A DNA stretch of 64,000 nucleotides from CFX5 sp023384495 (GTDB taxonomy: Bacteria; Chloroflexota; Anaerolineae; Caldilineales; Caldilineaceae): positions 806,001 to 870,000 of the forward strand of contig JASNZV010000001.1 of the NCBI GenBank assembly GCA_048499455.1. Direction: 5' to 3'. Positions 8,231 through 16,639 of this stretch are shown in pieces. The position numbers were made by a program, and so were the translations under genes. The notes under the pieces are model-generated. The model was not told the origin of the DNA, made no database searches, and saw nothing but the letters and a program-made list of their open reading frames with translations. Numbering within the stretch: position 1 is the stretch's first letter; each line of letters begins with the position of its first letter.

Positions 8231-9499
8231 TCACGATTGGCCGCGCAGCCGGTTACGCAGATTCTGCCAGCCGCTCGGTTTCAGTTCCGCTTCTACGGGC
8301 GCCTTTTCCGGCGGGATTTCGAAATAGACATTGAGAAAATCTCCTTCATAGCGGGCGGCGTCGATATCGAGGCGCGCCAGCCCAATCGGCAGCGAGATGT
8401 TGCGTTTCCAGTTGCCGATGCGGACGATCAGCTCGTCGAACACGCTGCGGTGGAGATGCACCTCATCGCGCTCAACCAACGGCATGGGGATACTTAGCAC
8501 ATAATGTCCATCGCGCCGTACAATCTCTTGCGGCTTGCCGGGGTAGTGTCTTATCGTGGGGTCGCCAGCGCCGCCAGGGACGGTCGCTGCGCCAAAGACG
8601 GCCTCTGCCATCTGGCGCAGCATGGCCATGCCCGTCACCTCTTGCCCAAAGAAAGGGGCGCGCAGAATGGGCAGCGGGTCGAAGCATTCCGCCACCAGTT
8701 GAAGGTTTTCGGCCTGTGCGCTCTTCCACTGCGTGAAATACTGGTCAGTCAGATCGGTGGGGAAAACACGGTTGCAGATGATGGCGTCTACCGCATAGCC
8801 ATAGAGGTTGAGATAGGTGTATGCGCGCTGCGCCTCCTTCACTACCATCTTCTCGGGGTTGAGCACAAGCCGCATGCTGCTGATCGCGCTATCGCTCAGC
8901 AACTGGCTGATCCGCTCCAGATAGCCGACCAACTCTTCCACACTGTCAAACATGGCGGCGTCGGGGATGGGCATATCGGTCAGTCGTTTGACCACAGGCC
9001 GGGCAAGTTCTATCGTCCGTCGCTGGAACGGGAAGATCTTCTCGATGTACCAGCGCGCCATCTCTGGGAAGCTAAGCAACTGGAGGGTAGATCCGGTCGG
9101 CGCACAGTCGATGACCACTACATCATAGTCGCCGCTATCGGCCAGGGCCGTGATCTGCAACAGACACGCCAGCTCTTCCATGCCCGGCAGGATCGCGGTC
9201 TCTTCGGCTACCAGCGAATCCATGCCCTGCCATGCAAAAAGCGCTTGCAGATAGTTTTGCACGCGTCCCCAGTATTGGTCCATCTGAACCAGCAGGTCGA
9301 CTTCCTGGCCCCATAAGTTAGGCGCGAGGGAGGTCATCTTGCCGCCGATCTTTATGTCAAAGCTGTCACCGAGGCTGTGCGCCGGGTCGGTGCTCAACAC
9401 CACAGTGCGATACCCCAGCTCCGCACAGCGGAGCGCCGTGGCGGCGCTGGCGCTCGTCTTGCCCACGCCCCCCTTGCCCGTATAAAGTAGAATTCGCAT
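8231..9499 (-). CDS. ArsA/Get3-family ATPase with C-terminal HSP20-like domain
   Basis: A 422-residue single-unit ATPase. The deviant Walker A KGGVGKTS is at about residues 9-16, the switch-I STDPAHSLGDSF near 40-51, and IDCAPTGSTLQLLSFPE near 130 is the ArsA signature. Residues from about 330 on (GHYVLSIPMPLVERDEVHLHR) form a beta-rich ArsA-HSP20-like domain. I see no arsenite-binding cysteine cluster and no arsB or arsR nearby, so classical arsenical export is unlikely. The homologous Get3 proteins handle hydrophobic clients, which may be closer (inference). The start ATG is preceded by GAGGAT. An in-frame extension is blocked by the family A repeat region upstream. Confidence 0.9.
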   Translation of the reverse strand: MRILLYTGKGGVGKTSASAATALRCAELGYRTVVLSTDPAHSLGDSFDIKIGGKMTSLAPNLWGQEVDLLVQMDQYWGRVQNYLQALFAWQGMDSLVAEETAILPGMEELACLLQITALADSGDYDVVVIDCAPTGSTLQLLSFPEMARWYIEKIFPFQRRTIELARPVVKRLTDMPIPDAAMFDSVEELVGYLERISQLLSDSAISSMRLVLNPEKMVVKEAQRAYTYLNLYGYAVDAIICNRVFPTDLTDQYFTQWKSAQAENLQLVAECFDPLPILRAPFFGQEVTGMAMLRQMAEAVFGAATVPGGAGDPTIRHYPGKPQEIVRRDGHYVLSIPMPLVERDEVHLHRSVFDELIVRIGNWKRNISLPIGLARLDIDAARYEGDFLNVYFEIPPEKAPVEAELKPSGWQNLRNRLRGQS

Positions 9500-9525
9500 G
9501 ACATCCTCATTCGTGAACGCACATG

Positions 9526-9610
9526 TATACTGAGTTCTGTTTGAAAACCGGAGTCAGATCAAGGAGTAAGCATCTTCGTAAAGTCTGGTTTTCAAAGCAA
9601 CCGCAGTATA
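9526..9610. repeat. Palindromic intergenic element, family A copy 2
   Basis: The best-preserved copy, 85 bp. The left end TATACTGAG continues to TGTTTGAAAACCGGAGT. The right end TGGTTTTCAAAGCAACCG closes with CAGTATA, so the ends are inverted repeats of each other. The core AAGCATCTTCGTAAAG is shared with copies at 861 and 21483. It occupies the divergent gap between the ArsA gene and queG (9500-9815), which holds no gene. Confidence 0.85.
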
Positions 9611-9723
9611 GTTGATATACTATTGTATCGAAGACGCTGTGACAAATTGTGCGTTTTCTCGCAATGAATCGCGCATTGCGCCTTGGCGCTGTTTGCCTTG
9701 TCGTCTGCATCCGGCCGGCGTCG

Positions 9724-9779
9724 CGATTGCAAGCTTTCGATTGCAACCACTCGATTGCAACCACTCGATTGTACTGGGC
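9724..9779. repeat. Tandem 14-bp repeat, four degenerate copies
   Basis: Four consecutive 14-mers, each starting CGATTG: 9724-9737, 9738-9751, 9752-9765 and 9766-9779. The middle two are identical (CGATTGCAACCACT). The array lies 36 bp upstream of the queG start. The unit length is a multiple of seven, as in other small arrays in this window (22517, 22906, 24033, 54214). Confidence 0.85.
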
Positions 9780-9815
9780 GGATTGGTCGTGGTATGTAAT
9801 TCCCATGGAGATGCG

Positions 9816-11120
9816 ATGACGGAAGTTGCAGGGGCGGGTCGCGCAGTGGCATTGAGCCAGGCCATCAAAGTCGAAGCGCGCCGTCTGGGGTTCGATCACT
9901 GTCGCATCACCCCGGTGGCGGAGGCGCCCCACGCTGGCTTCTTCAGCGCGTGGCTGGCTCATGGGCGCGCCGGCGAAATGGCCTATTTGACCCACCATGT
10001 TGAGAAACGACGTGACCCCGCGCGTCTGGCCGAGCCAGGCGCGCCCGCGTTCCGCTCGTTGATCGTGCTGGGTGTGAACCACTTTCAGTTTGCCCTGCCG
10101 CCCGCGGCGCAGGCCGATCCTAGTCGTGGATTGATTGCCTCCTATGCCTGGGGCGATGATTATCACGAGATCATCCGCCCGCAACTCTATGCGCTGGATG
10201 GCTATATTCGCCGGCAGACGGGCCGGACAACGCAAGGAAAATGTCTGGTCGATACCGGCCCCGTGTTGGAGCGAGACTGGGCGCAGGCCGCCGGGATTGG
10301 CTTCACCGGCAAGAACTGCTGCACAATCCACCCCGCCGACGGCAGTTGGCTGCTGCTGGCGACGCTCCTTGTGCCCGAGCTGCTCGTCGCCGATCCACCC
10401 CCCCGGCCCGTTCAGGCCCCTGAGTTACCCCCTGACGCCGTTGCGCGGGGATTGGTTCCATCTGAGTCGGTGGGTTCGTGGCAGCTTGAAGCCAATGGCG
10501 AATCGGCGCTTGCCACCTGTGGCCGTTGTACGCGTTGCCTGGATGCCTGCCCCACCCATGCGTTTGTGGGGCCATTCCATCTCGACCCCCAGCGCTGCAT
10601 CTCCTATTGGACCATAGAGGCCAAGGGGCCGATCCCGCGGATGCTGCGCCCCCACTTCGGCAACCGTATCTTTGGCTGCGACATCTGCCAGGAGGTCTGC
10701 CCATGGAACCAACGCCTGCCGGCGCGCACGCCGTTGTTGGCCGGGTTGGCGGCGCAGGAAGAACGGATAGCGCCCCCGCTGCTGGAGGGTTTTTCGCCGG
10801 CCAATCCCTACTGGCTGGATGAGGGCGCGTTTCGCGCCCGCTTTCGGCGTTCGCCTCTGTTGCGCGCCAAGCGGCGCGGTATGTTGCGCAATGTCTGCGT
10901 GGCGTTGGGGAATTGGGCCGACCCGCAGGCGACGCCGGCGCTGCTTCACGCGCTGCGCGACCCGGAGCCGCTGGCGCGCGGCCACGCCGCTTGGGCGTTG
11001 GGCCAAATCAACCGGCGGCATGGTTTTGAGGAGGCGAAGGGCGCGTTGGCGGCAGCATCACACGCTGAACATGACGCCTGGGTGCGCGATGAGATTGCCA
11101 ATGCATTGGCGGTGGACTGA
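9816..11120 (+). CDS. queG: Epoxyqueuosine reductase QueG
   Basis: A 434-residue protein that reduces epoxyqueuosine to queuosine in tRNA using cobalamin and two 4Fe-4S clusters. The probable catalytic Asp lies in LVDTGPVLERDW (about D146). Cluster ligands are C235, C238, C241 and C245 (CGRCTRCLDACP) and C261, C288, C291 and C295 (CDICQEVCPWN). The C-terminus (about 385-434) contains HEAT-like repeats (PLARGHAAWALGQI). A Pro-rich stretch at about 190-230 between the catalytic and ferredoxin domains looks like an insertion. The start ATG 9816 is chosen for GGAG 5 bases upstream. The frame is open further 5' but only through the 14-bp tandem repeats. Confidence 0.95.
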   Translation: MTEVAGAGRAVALSQAIKVEARRLGFDHCRITPVAEAPHAGFFSAWLAHGRAGEMAYLTHHVEKRRDPARLAEPGAPAFRSLIVLGVNHFQFALPPAAQADPSRGLIASYAWGDDYHEIIRPQLYALDGYIRRQTGRTTQGKCLVDTGPVLERDWAQAAGIGFTGKNCCTIHPADGSWLLLATLLVPELLVADPPPRPVQAPELPPDAVARGLVPSESVGSWQLEANGESALATCGRCTRCLDACPTHAFVGPFHLDPQRCISYWTIEAKGPIPRMLRPHFGNRIFGCDICQEVCPWNQRLPARTPLLAGLAAQEERIAPPLLEGFSPANPYWLDEGAFRARFRRSPLLRAKRRGMLRNVCVALGNWADPQATPALLHALRDPEPLARGHAAWALGQINRRHGFEEAKGALAAASHAEHDAWVRDEIANALAVD

Positions 11121-11221
11121 CGCTTTACCTGCTGGTTGCGAAACTTAGCGGACGCCAAGACGTAGTGTTGGAGGTTGAGGGTCGTGTACAACGATTTGAG
11201 TTTCCGCGACAGCCTTGAATG

Positions 11222-11230
11222 TGCTAGAAT
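11222..11230 (+). promoter_or_regulatory. Candidate extended -10 promoter for the DUF4013 gene
   Basis: TGCTAGAAT matches an extended -10 (TGN followed by five of six consensus bases). No good -35 is seen at the expected distance. Initiation near 11237 would give a leader of about 37 bases before the ATG at 11274. Confidence 0.4.
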
Positions 11231-11273
11231 TTCGGACGGCAAAGCTGACCATCACGGGGTGAAGGAGTGAAAG

Positions 11274-12128
11274 ATGATTGATTATGGCAAGGCGTTCTCG
11301 TTCTTCACCGAAGACGAGCACTGGCTCGAAAAACTAGGCATCGGCGTCGGAGTATACATTGGCAGCTTTGTGGTTGCGCTGCTGGTTGCGATCGTGCCGA
11401 GCTTTCTCTTTTACCTGATCATGCCGTGGCCGGTGGCGAGCAATCTCTCTTCGGGATTGGCTTATTTCTTGAGCATCATGTTGATCGTCGGGTATGGGTT
11501 GCGGCTCATGAACAACGTGCGCGCCGGCGACCCGCGGCCCCTTCCCGTTTGGGATGATTGGGGCAACGACCTGATTCGCGGCTTCAAGTTGGTGGTGGTG
11601 GCCATTATCTGGGCGTTGCCGCTGATCTTCCTCTCGGTCCCTACGGCAATTGGGACGTCCATCAGTGATAACGGCGCGGCATCGATGTCTGCATTTGGCA
11701 GCATGATGGCGCTGTGTGGCGGCTGTCTGTCGCTGCTCTACTGGCTCTTTCTGGCGGTAGCTGCGCCGGGCTATACGATGGCCTTTTTGCGCGACGAACA
11801 GATTCAAAGTGGTGTTCGGTTTGAGGTTGTCTATCGCTGGACGCGCGACAACCTGGCCAGTGTGGTCCCCGTGGCGTTGGTGACCTTTTTGGCGGGGATC
11901 ATCATCTTCTTTCTAGGCGTGGTTGCCGGGGCCATTCTGCTCTGCGTGGGCTGGCTGATCACACTGCCACTTGGTGTCCTGCTACCGTTGCTGATCCAGT
12001 ATCATCTCTACGGCCAACTGGCACGCGCCTTCCCCATGGACGCTCCATCCACGCCGGATCAGAACGGCAACGGCAGCCCGGGCGCGCCTGCCGAGGGTGA
12101 TTTTGCGCCCCCGGCTCTGCCGGCATAA
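11274..12128 (+). CDS. DUF4013 integral membrane protein
   Basis: A 284-residue protein with about six to seven hydrophobic segments (approximately 24-50, 63-80, 100-123, 140-170, 200-240). The family-typical amphipathic block is GYGLRLMNNVRAG followed by PLPVWDDWGNDLIRGFKL at about 78-108. DUF4013 proteins are widespread in archaea and Chloroflexota and have no established function. The C-terminal 30 residues are Pro/Gly/Asn-rich and probably disordered. GGAG precedes the start at good spacing. It converges on the sufT end of the SUF locus, with a shared terminator between. Confidence 0.85.
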   Translation: MIDYGKAFSFFTEDEHWLEKLGIGVGVYIGSFVVALLVAIVPSFLFYLIMPWPVASNLSSGLAYFLSIMLIVGYGLRLMNNVRAGDPRPLPVWDDWGNDLIRGFKLVVVAIIWALPLIFLSVPTAIGTSISDNGAASMSAFGSMMALCGGCLSLLYWLFLAVAAPGYTMAFLRDEQIQSGVRFEVVYRWTRDNLASVVPVALVTFLAGIIIFFLGVVAGAILLCVGWLITLPLGVLLPLLIQYHLYGQLARAFPMDAPSTPDQNGNGSPGAPAEGDFAPPALPA

Positions 12129-12204
12129 AGCATTCGCGCGGCTGTGCGCAATTGGGAATCTTGATGGCGAAGCGCCCAGATCCCATGCTCAGGATTCAGA
12201 CCAT

Positions 12205-12245
12205 AAAAACAGGGGGGACCGGATTTCGGCCCCCCCCTCTGTTTT
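12205..12245. terminator. Bidirectional intrinsic terminator between DUF4013 gene and sufT
   Basis: A hairpin with arms AAAACAGGGGGGACCGG and a matching CGGCCCCCCCCTCTGTTTT. The A-run on one flank and T-run on the other let it act on both strands. It sits between convergent genes ending at 12128 (+) and 12273 (-). Confidence 0.9.
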
Positions 12246-12272
12246 ATGAAGATGTTTAACATGTGAAGAAAA

Positions 12273-12587
12273 TCAGTAGATGCCCAACTCTTCCTTGGCC
12301 TCTTCGGACATGCGTTCCGGTGTCCAGAAGGGGGTCCATGTCAGGTGAACATTGACCTCATCGATCTCGGGGAAGGCCTGGTGGGTTTCGCGCTGCACAT
12401 CCGAGATGATCTGCGGGCCGGCGGGGCAACCCGGGCTGGTGAGCGACATGGTGATCTCCACCGTGTTCTTGTCGGTGACATCGACTTCGTAGATCAGCCC
12501 CAGGTCTACCACATTCATCATCAGTTCCGGGTCGCGTACATTGGCGCGCAACACGTCGAATACTTCTTCACTGGTTGGTACCGTCAT
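12273..12587 (-). CDS. sufT: SUF-associated metal-sulfur cluster assembly factor (SufT/MIP18, DUF59 family)
   Basis: A 104-residue protein, the usual size of the family. It has the conserved RDPELMMNVVDLGLIY block at residues 18-33 and the SPGCPAGPQI loop holding the single conserved cysteine (C54). SufT-type proteins assist maturation or delivery of Fe-S clusters. It is the last gene of the minus-strand SUF locus, 54 bp downstream of the Rieske gene, and is followed by a strong terminator. The symbol is given by similarity to SufT; a PaaD-like name would also be defensible. Confidence 0.88.
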   Translation of the reverse strand: MTVPTSEEVFDVLRANVRDPELMMNVVDLGLIYEVDVTDKNTVEITMSLTSPGCPAGPQIISDVQRETHQAFPEIDEVNVHLTWTPFWTPERMSEEAKEELGIY

Positions 12588-12641
12588 GTTTTCTCTCCTC
12601 GATTGTCTCAGTAATGGCCGTGCAGCCAGTGTCTTGCACCG

Positions 12642-12959
12642 TCAAATCGGCGACTCGACCCAGATGTCCTGACCGTCAATGCGCACTGCATAGCTGTTCG
12701 TGGCCTCGAAGGCCGGGAAGCTCAGCGCCGCGCCAGTGCGGATGTCAAAGCGTGCGCCGTGCCGCGGGCAGATGACTTCGCAGCCGTTAACGATCTCGCC
12801 TTCCACCAGCGGGCCACCGTCATGGGTGCAGACATCCTCGATCGCGTAGAATGTCCCATCCAAGTTAAATAACGCCAGACGAACATCGTCAACTTCAATC
12901 AACTTCCTGCCGCCAACGGGGACATCGGTTACATTGGCAACTCTGATAAATTCGCTCAT
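12642..12959 (-). CDS. Rieske-type [2Fe-2S] ferredoxin of the SUF locus
   Basis: A 105-residue protein with both Rieske boxes: C44-T-H46 (CTHDGG) and C64-P-R-H67 (CPRHGARFD), which bind a 2Fe-2S cluster by two Cys and two His. It resembles the soluble ferredoxin components of dioxygenases and may supply electrons during Fe-S assembly (inference from the locus). The ATG 12959 start is chosen for a GGGGG site 6 bases upstream. A longer frame to 13103 runs through a palindrome and is unlikely to be translated. Confidence 0.92.
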   Translation of the reverse strand: MSEFIRVANVTDVPVGGRKLIEVDDVRLALFNLDGTFYAIEDVCTHDGGPLVEGEIVNGCEVICPRHGARFDIRTGAALSFPAFEATNSYAVRIDGQDIWVESPI

Positions 12960-12975
12960 AGACGACCCCCAGGTC

Positions 12976-13030
12976 ATTTTGGATTTGAGAAAAGCGACTG
13001 GAACGCGTCTGGACATTCCAAATCCAAAAT
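12976..13030. repeat. 12-bp inverted repeat between sufU and the Rieske gene
   Basis: ATTTTGGATTTG at 12976-12987 is matched exactly by CAAATCCAAAAT at 13019-13030, with a 31-base loop. It lies in the 163-bp gap between sufU and the Rieske gene and could form a hairpin in the SUF transcript. There is no U-tract, so it is more likely processing or attenuation structure than a terminator. Confidence 0.65.
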
Positions 13031-13122
13031 CGGCTCTCCAGCCTTGGACGGCAATACGCTCTTCTTGGATTGCCAAGCGCATTTCCGGCAAAACCGAGAG
13101 CACTCAAAAATCTAAAATTCTT

Positions 13123-13503
13123 TCACTCCGGCCACTCTTCTAAGCCATAGAGGCCGGCCTTGAGCACTTTAAGCGACAGCAACGCACACTTAAGCCGCAC
13201 CGGCCCAATCTCTATGCCCAACAAGTCTAGAATGTACTGCTTATCCACCTCTTTCAATTCTTCGGTGGACTTGCCCACAATCTCTTCCATCAACATGCTC
13301 GCCGTGGCCTGGCTGATGGCGCAGCCGCGCCCATCAAAGGCGGCGTCCACCACCACACCATTCTCCACCTTGAGTTCGATGGTCAGCTCATCCCCGCAAA
13401 AGGGGTTGTGGTCATGATATTGGATGTCGGGCTCGCTCAGATGACCCTTGCGCCGGGGGTGTTTATAGTGGTCGAGAATCGCTTCGCGATAAAGTGCGTC
13501 CAT
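13123..13503 (-). CDS. sufU: SufU, Fe-S scaffold/sulfur-transfer protein
   Basis: 126 residues. The three conserved cysteines are C36 (PFCGDEL), C61 (GRGCAISQA) and C106 (RLKCALL), with D38 completing the zinc/cluster site. In Gram-positive-type SUF systems SufU accepts persulfide sulfur from SufS. The gene is 134 bp downstream of sufS on the same strand, consistent with that partnership. The region between GRGCAIS and RLKCA contains the inserted segment that separates SufU from IscU. Confidence 0.95.
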   Translation of the reverse strand: MDALYREAILDHYKHPRRKGHLSEPDIQYHDHNPFCGDELTIELKVENGVVVDAAFDGRGCAISQATASMLMEEIVGKSTEELKEVDKQYILDLLGIEIGPVRLKCALLSLKVLKAGLYGLEEWPE

Positions 13504-13637
13504 AATTCCCTTTAGGCTTCGTGACGCTCAACTTCAGACATGAAATTAACAGATGCGAGTGGAGCCGAAAGCTGGTCATGACGACTTGGATCACCGAAAG
13601 GATGAGAGCGGCTTGGGAACCATTTCGCTGACCAGGG

Positions 13638-14879
13638 TCATAGTGAAAAAATCTCCTGCGCTTTGACCAGCGCATCGCACAATCGGTCCACTTCCTCCAC
13701 CGTATTATACAGGTAAAAGCTGGCGCGTGCGCTTGCGGCAATGTCGTAATGGTCATGCACGGGCTGGGCGCAATGATGTCCGGCGCGGATGGCAATGCCC
13801 TCGCTGTCTAGCGCGGCCGAGAGGTCGTGCGGGTGGATGTCGCCCAGGGTAAAGGCGATCAGCCCGCCGCGCTGTTCGGGGCCGGGGCCGAGGATGCGCA
13901 ACCCTTCCACCTGGCTCAGCCGCTCGTAGGCGTAGCCGGTGAGCATCTGTTCATGTTTATGCACCCACGCCATGCCGAGCGCCTGCAAGTAGTCGAACGC
14001 GGCGCCCATGCCGATCACCTCGGCAATCGAGGGGGTGCCGGCTTCGAACTTGTGCGGCACGCTGTTCCACCGGCTGCCCGTCAGGCGAACCTCGCGGATC
14101 ATGTCGCCGCCGCCCAAAAAGGGAGGCATCTCCTCCAACAATTCGCGCTTGCCATAGAGCACCCCGGCGCCGGTGGGGCCACAGAGCTTGTGGCTGCTAA
14201 AGACCAAAAAATCGATGTCCAGCGCCTGTACATCCACTGGCATATGGGGAACGCTCTGGGCGCCGTCCACCAAGACGCGCGCACCCACCGCCCGGGCTGC
14301 CGCTACCAGTTGCTCCACCGGGTTGACCGTGCCGAGCACGTTGCTGGCGTGGACAAAGGCCAGCAGCTTGGTGCGTTCGGTCAACAGGTTGCCCAGTTGG
14401 CTAAGGTCGAGCAGCCCCTCGTCGGTAATGGGGATATAGCGCAGAGTGAAGCCAAGCTGTTGCTGCAACATCTGCCAGGGTACGATATTGCTGTGATGCT
14501 CCATCTCGGTAATGAGCACCTCATCGCCCGGCCCCAGATTGGCGCGCCCCCAGGTGTTGGCAACCAGGTTGATGCCTTCGGTCGTCCCCCGCGTGAAGAT
14601 GATCTGGCGCTCGTGGGGGGCGTTGATCAAGCGCGCCGCCTTGCCGCGCACGCCCTCGTAGAGCGCGGTCGCCTCTTCGCTGAGTGTGTGCACGCCACGG
14701 TGGACGTTGGCGTTGTGCAACCGGTAATAGTCGTCCATCGTCTGCAACACAGCAACCGGCTTCTGGCTAGTGGCGGCGTTGTCTAGATAGGCGAGGCGAT
14801 TGTTTCCGATCTTGCGTTGCAAAATCGGAAAGTCGGCGCGGATTTGCTCCACTTGATCCATTCTAGGCTGAGCGATCAT
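13638..14879 (-). CDS. sufS: SufS cysteine desulfurase
   Basis: About 413 residues, a PLP enzyme that removes sulfur from cysteine to feed the SUF system. It starts near DFPILQRKIGNNRLAYLDNAATSQKP, a SufS hallmark. The PLP-binding Lys is in FSSHKLCGPTG and the persulfide-forming Cys in IRAGHHCAQP. Starts at 14879 and 14861 are both plausible. The longer frame to 14927 enters the palindromic element upstream. It is the first gene after a 350-bp intergenic stretch and may have its own transcript start. Confidence 0.95.
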   Translation of the reverse strand: MIAQPRMDQVEQIRADFPILQRKIGNNRLAYLDNAATSQKPVAVLQTMDDYYRLHNANVHRGVHTLSEEATALYEGVRGKAARLINAPHERQIIFTRGTTEGINLVANTWGRANLGPGDEVLITEMEHHSNIVPWQMLQQQLGFTLRYIPITDEGLLDLSQLGNLLTERTKLLAFVHASNVLGTVNPVEQLVAAARAVGARVLVDGAQSVPHMPVDVQALDIDFLVFSSHKLCGPTGAGVLYGKRELLEEMPPFLGGGDMIREVRLTGSRWNSVPHKFEAGTPSIAEVIGMGAAFDYLQALGMAWVHKHEQMLTGYAYERLSQVEGLRILGPGPEQRGGLIAFTLGDIHPHDLSAALDSEGIAIRAGHHCAQPVHDHYDIAASARASFYLYNTVEEVDRLCDALVKAQEIFSL

Positions 14880-14930
14880 GGTTGTGTAGCAGCCTCCGCT
14901 GCGCAAAACAACTTTCAGAGTTAACACTAT

Positions 14931-15044
14931 GTGTCAGGTAGCGCTGCACTTAACCCTGATGAGGTAGTGGAGTGCGTCGCGCGGGCCGGTAGCTCTCCTG
15001 TGCGACGCACTCCATAGTTTTCGGTGGCGCTACTACGTGTCAAC
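14931..15044. repeat. Nested palindrome upstream of sufS
   Basis: An inner perfect 13-bp stem TGGAGTGCGTCGC (14968-14980) pairs with GCGACGCACTCCA (15002-15014). An outer pair GGTAGCGCTGCAC (about 14937-14949) matches GTGGCGCTACTAC (about 15024-15036). It fills the first third of the sufD-sufS gap (14880-15231), where no gene is seen. I found no second clear copy in the window. Confidence 0.7.
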
Positions 15045-15172
15045 AAAGATTTGGTTACCGAAGATTGGCCGCTTTGCCCAACCTGCGATAACCAATCTCC
15101 GAGCTTGGAATTATAGCAACCCCACGTCCGATATGCTGTGACAAAAGTCGCAACTGCAACTGTTCCAAAATT

Positions 15173-15220
15173 GTACACGGATTGTACGGATTTCACGGAT
15201 AAAAACCGGAATCCGTGTAC
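15173..15220 (-). terminator. Hairpin after sufD, possible weak terminator
   Basis: GTACACGGATT (15173-15183) is an exact inverted match to AATCCGTGTAC (15210-15220). On the minus strand it lies 11 bp beyond the sufD stop and is followed by AATTTT. It may separate sufRCBD from sufSU transcription, or be a processing site. Confidence 0.5.
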
Positions 15221-15231
15221 TGTCTTTATCC

Positions 15232-16563
15232 CTACCCACCGATCTTGCGTTCGATGACCCGTTCGAGCTTGGCCACCACGCTCTCCACCGGCACTCGGTC
15301 GAGCACAGCCTGGAAGAAGCCCTGGACGATCATCCGTTCGGCCTGGGGCCGGCTCAGCCCGCGCGCCATGAGATAGAAGACATATTCGTCTTCCACCTGG
15401 GCGGCGGTGGCGCCATGCGTGCAGCGCACATCATCGGCCTCGATCTCCAGGCCGGGAATGCTGTCGGCGCGCGCTCGGCTGTCGAGGATCAGGTTGCCAT
15501 TGCGCTGGTAGGCGTCGGTCTTCTGCGCCCCCGGCAGCACCTTGATGACCCCCATATAGACGCTGCGCGCCCGATCTTTGAGCGCGCCGTTAAAGAGCAA
15601 ATCGCTACGACAATGGGGCGCCCGGTGCAACTGCAACGTCTGGTGGTCGATATGCTGGCGCCCGATGGGGAAGTAGATCCCCAGCAACTCCGAGTCGCTG
15701 CCCGGCTGGTGCAGGTCGAGGTCGAGGAAAGCCTTGGTCAGCCGGCTGCCCCAACTCACCTGGATCCAGCGCAGATTCGCGTTGCGGCCAACCGCAGCCC
15801 GCCCGGTGAGGAAGTTCCACGTTGTGTGGTCGAAGTCTTGCAGATTCATGTAGCGCACAATGGCGTTGTCACCCACCACCAGCTCCACCACCGCGGCCTG
15901 GAAGGCCTCCTTGCCGCCCAGCAGGTCGTCGACAACAGTCACCTCGGCGCCCTCTTCCACCACCACTAGCGTGTGATGATAACCACCCACCCCCTCGCCC
16001 TGGTTGAGAATGATCTGGAGTGGCAGCTCCACCTTCGTGTTGGCCGGCACATAGACAAACGCGCCCGTGTCCCACAGCGCGGCGTGGAGCGCGGTGAACT
16101 TGTTGAGTTCGGGTGTAACCACTTGGGTCATGAAATAGCGTTGGATCAGCTCAGGCTGGGCATGGACCGCGCTCTGAAGATCGGTAAAAATGACCCCTTT
16201 GCTGACCAGGTCTTCCTGCGCATCGCGATAGCGGACTGCGCCTTGCTCAAAGAGCAGGCTGGCGGCGCTCGCCATTTCGTCCAGTTCAAATTGGATCAGC
16301 GGGTCGATGGGCGCATCCGCCGCATCGGGGGCTGGCGTGGCAAAGGGTTGAAATTTATCGAGATCAAAGCCAGTCAGGCGCGTGCGTCGCCACGGCTCAT
16401 CGGTGGGCTTGGGCCAGGGCATCTCTTCAAACAGGCGCCACGCCGCCAGCCGGCGTTCGAGCAGCCAGGCCGGCTCGTTGCGCGCCGCCGAGAGCGCTCG
16501 CACGATCTGCTCGCTGAAGCCAGCGACGCTTTCGGTCACATTTTCTTTTACAAGAACAGTCAC
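15232..16563 (-). CDS. sufD: SufD, component of the SufBCD Fe-S scaffold
   Basis: A 443-residue beta-helix protein of the SufB/SufD family. It is recognised by FVYVPANTKVELPLQI (about 175-190), the NGNLILDSRARADSIPGLEIE block and DDVRCTHGATAAQVED with the C-terminal conserved His. SufD pairs with SufB and SufC to build clusters. The start is a GTG at 16561-16563 with GGAGG 9 bases upstream. It is the more divergent of the two paralogues here; SufB is at 17051. An unknown small gene separates them. Confidence 0.93.
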   Translation of the reverse strand: MTVLVKENVTESVAGFSEQIVRALSAARNEPAWLLERRLAAWRLFEEMPWPKPTDEPWRRTRLTGFDLDKFQPFATPAPDAADAPIDPLIQFELDEMASAASLLFEQGAVRYRDAQEDLVSKGVIFTDLQSAVHAQPELIQRYFMTQVVTPELNKFTALHAALWDTGAFVYVPANTKVELPLQIILNQGEGVGGYHHTLVVVEEGAEVTVVDDLLGGKEAFQAAVVELVVGDNAIVRYMNLQDFDHTTWNFLTGRAAVGRNANLRWIQVSWGSRLTKAFLDLDLHQPGSDSELLGIYFPIGRQHIDHQTLQLHRAPHCRSDLLFNGALKDRARSVYMGVIKVLPGAQKTDAYQRNGNLILDSRARADSIPGLEIEADDVRCTHGATAAQVEDEYVFYLMARGLSRPQAERMIVQGFFQAVLDRVPVESVVAKLERVIERKIGG

Positions 16564-16639
16564 GTTAAAATGCCTCCGTGATAATTTTTACCAGTTATGG
16601 CAGCTGATAGCCAAGATAGTTTGTGAAGCTTAGGGGCGC

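Noticed and set aside
9724..9779. CRISPR-like array
   Set aside because: The 14-bp units are contiguous, without spacers, and no cas gene is near.
14927..15196. An 89-codon minus-strand frame upstream of sufS
   Set aside because: It lies on the nested palindrome and has no ribosome site or recognisable protein sequence.
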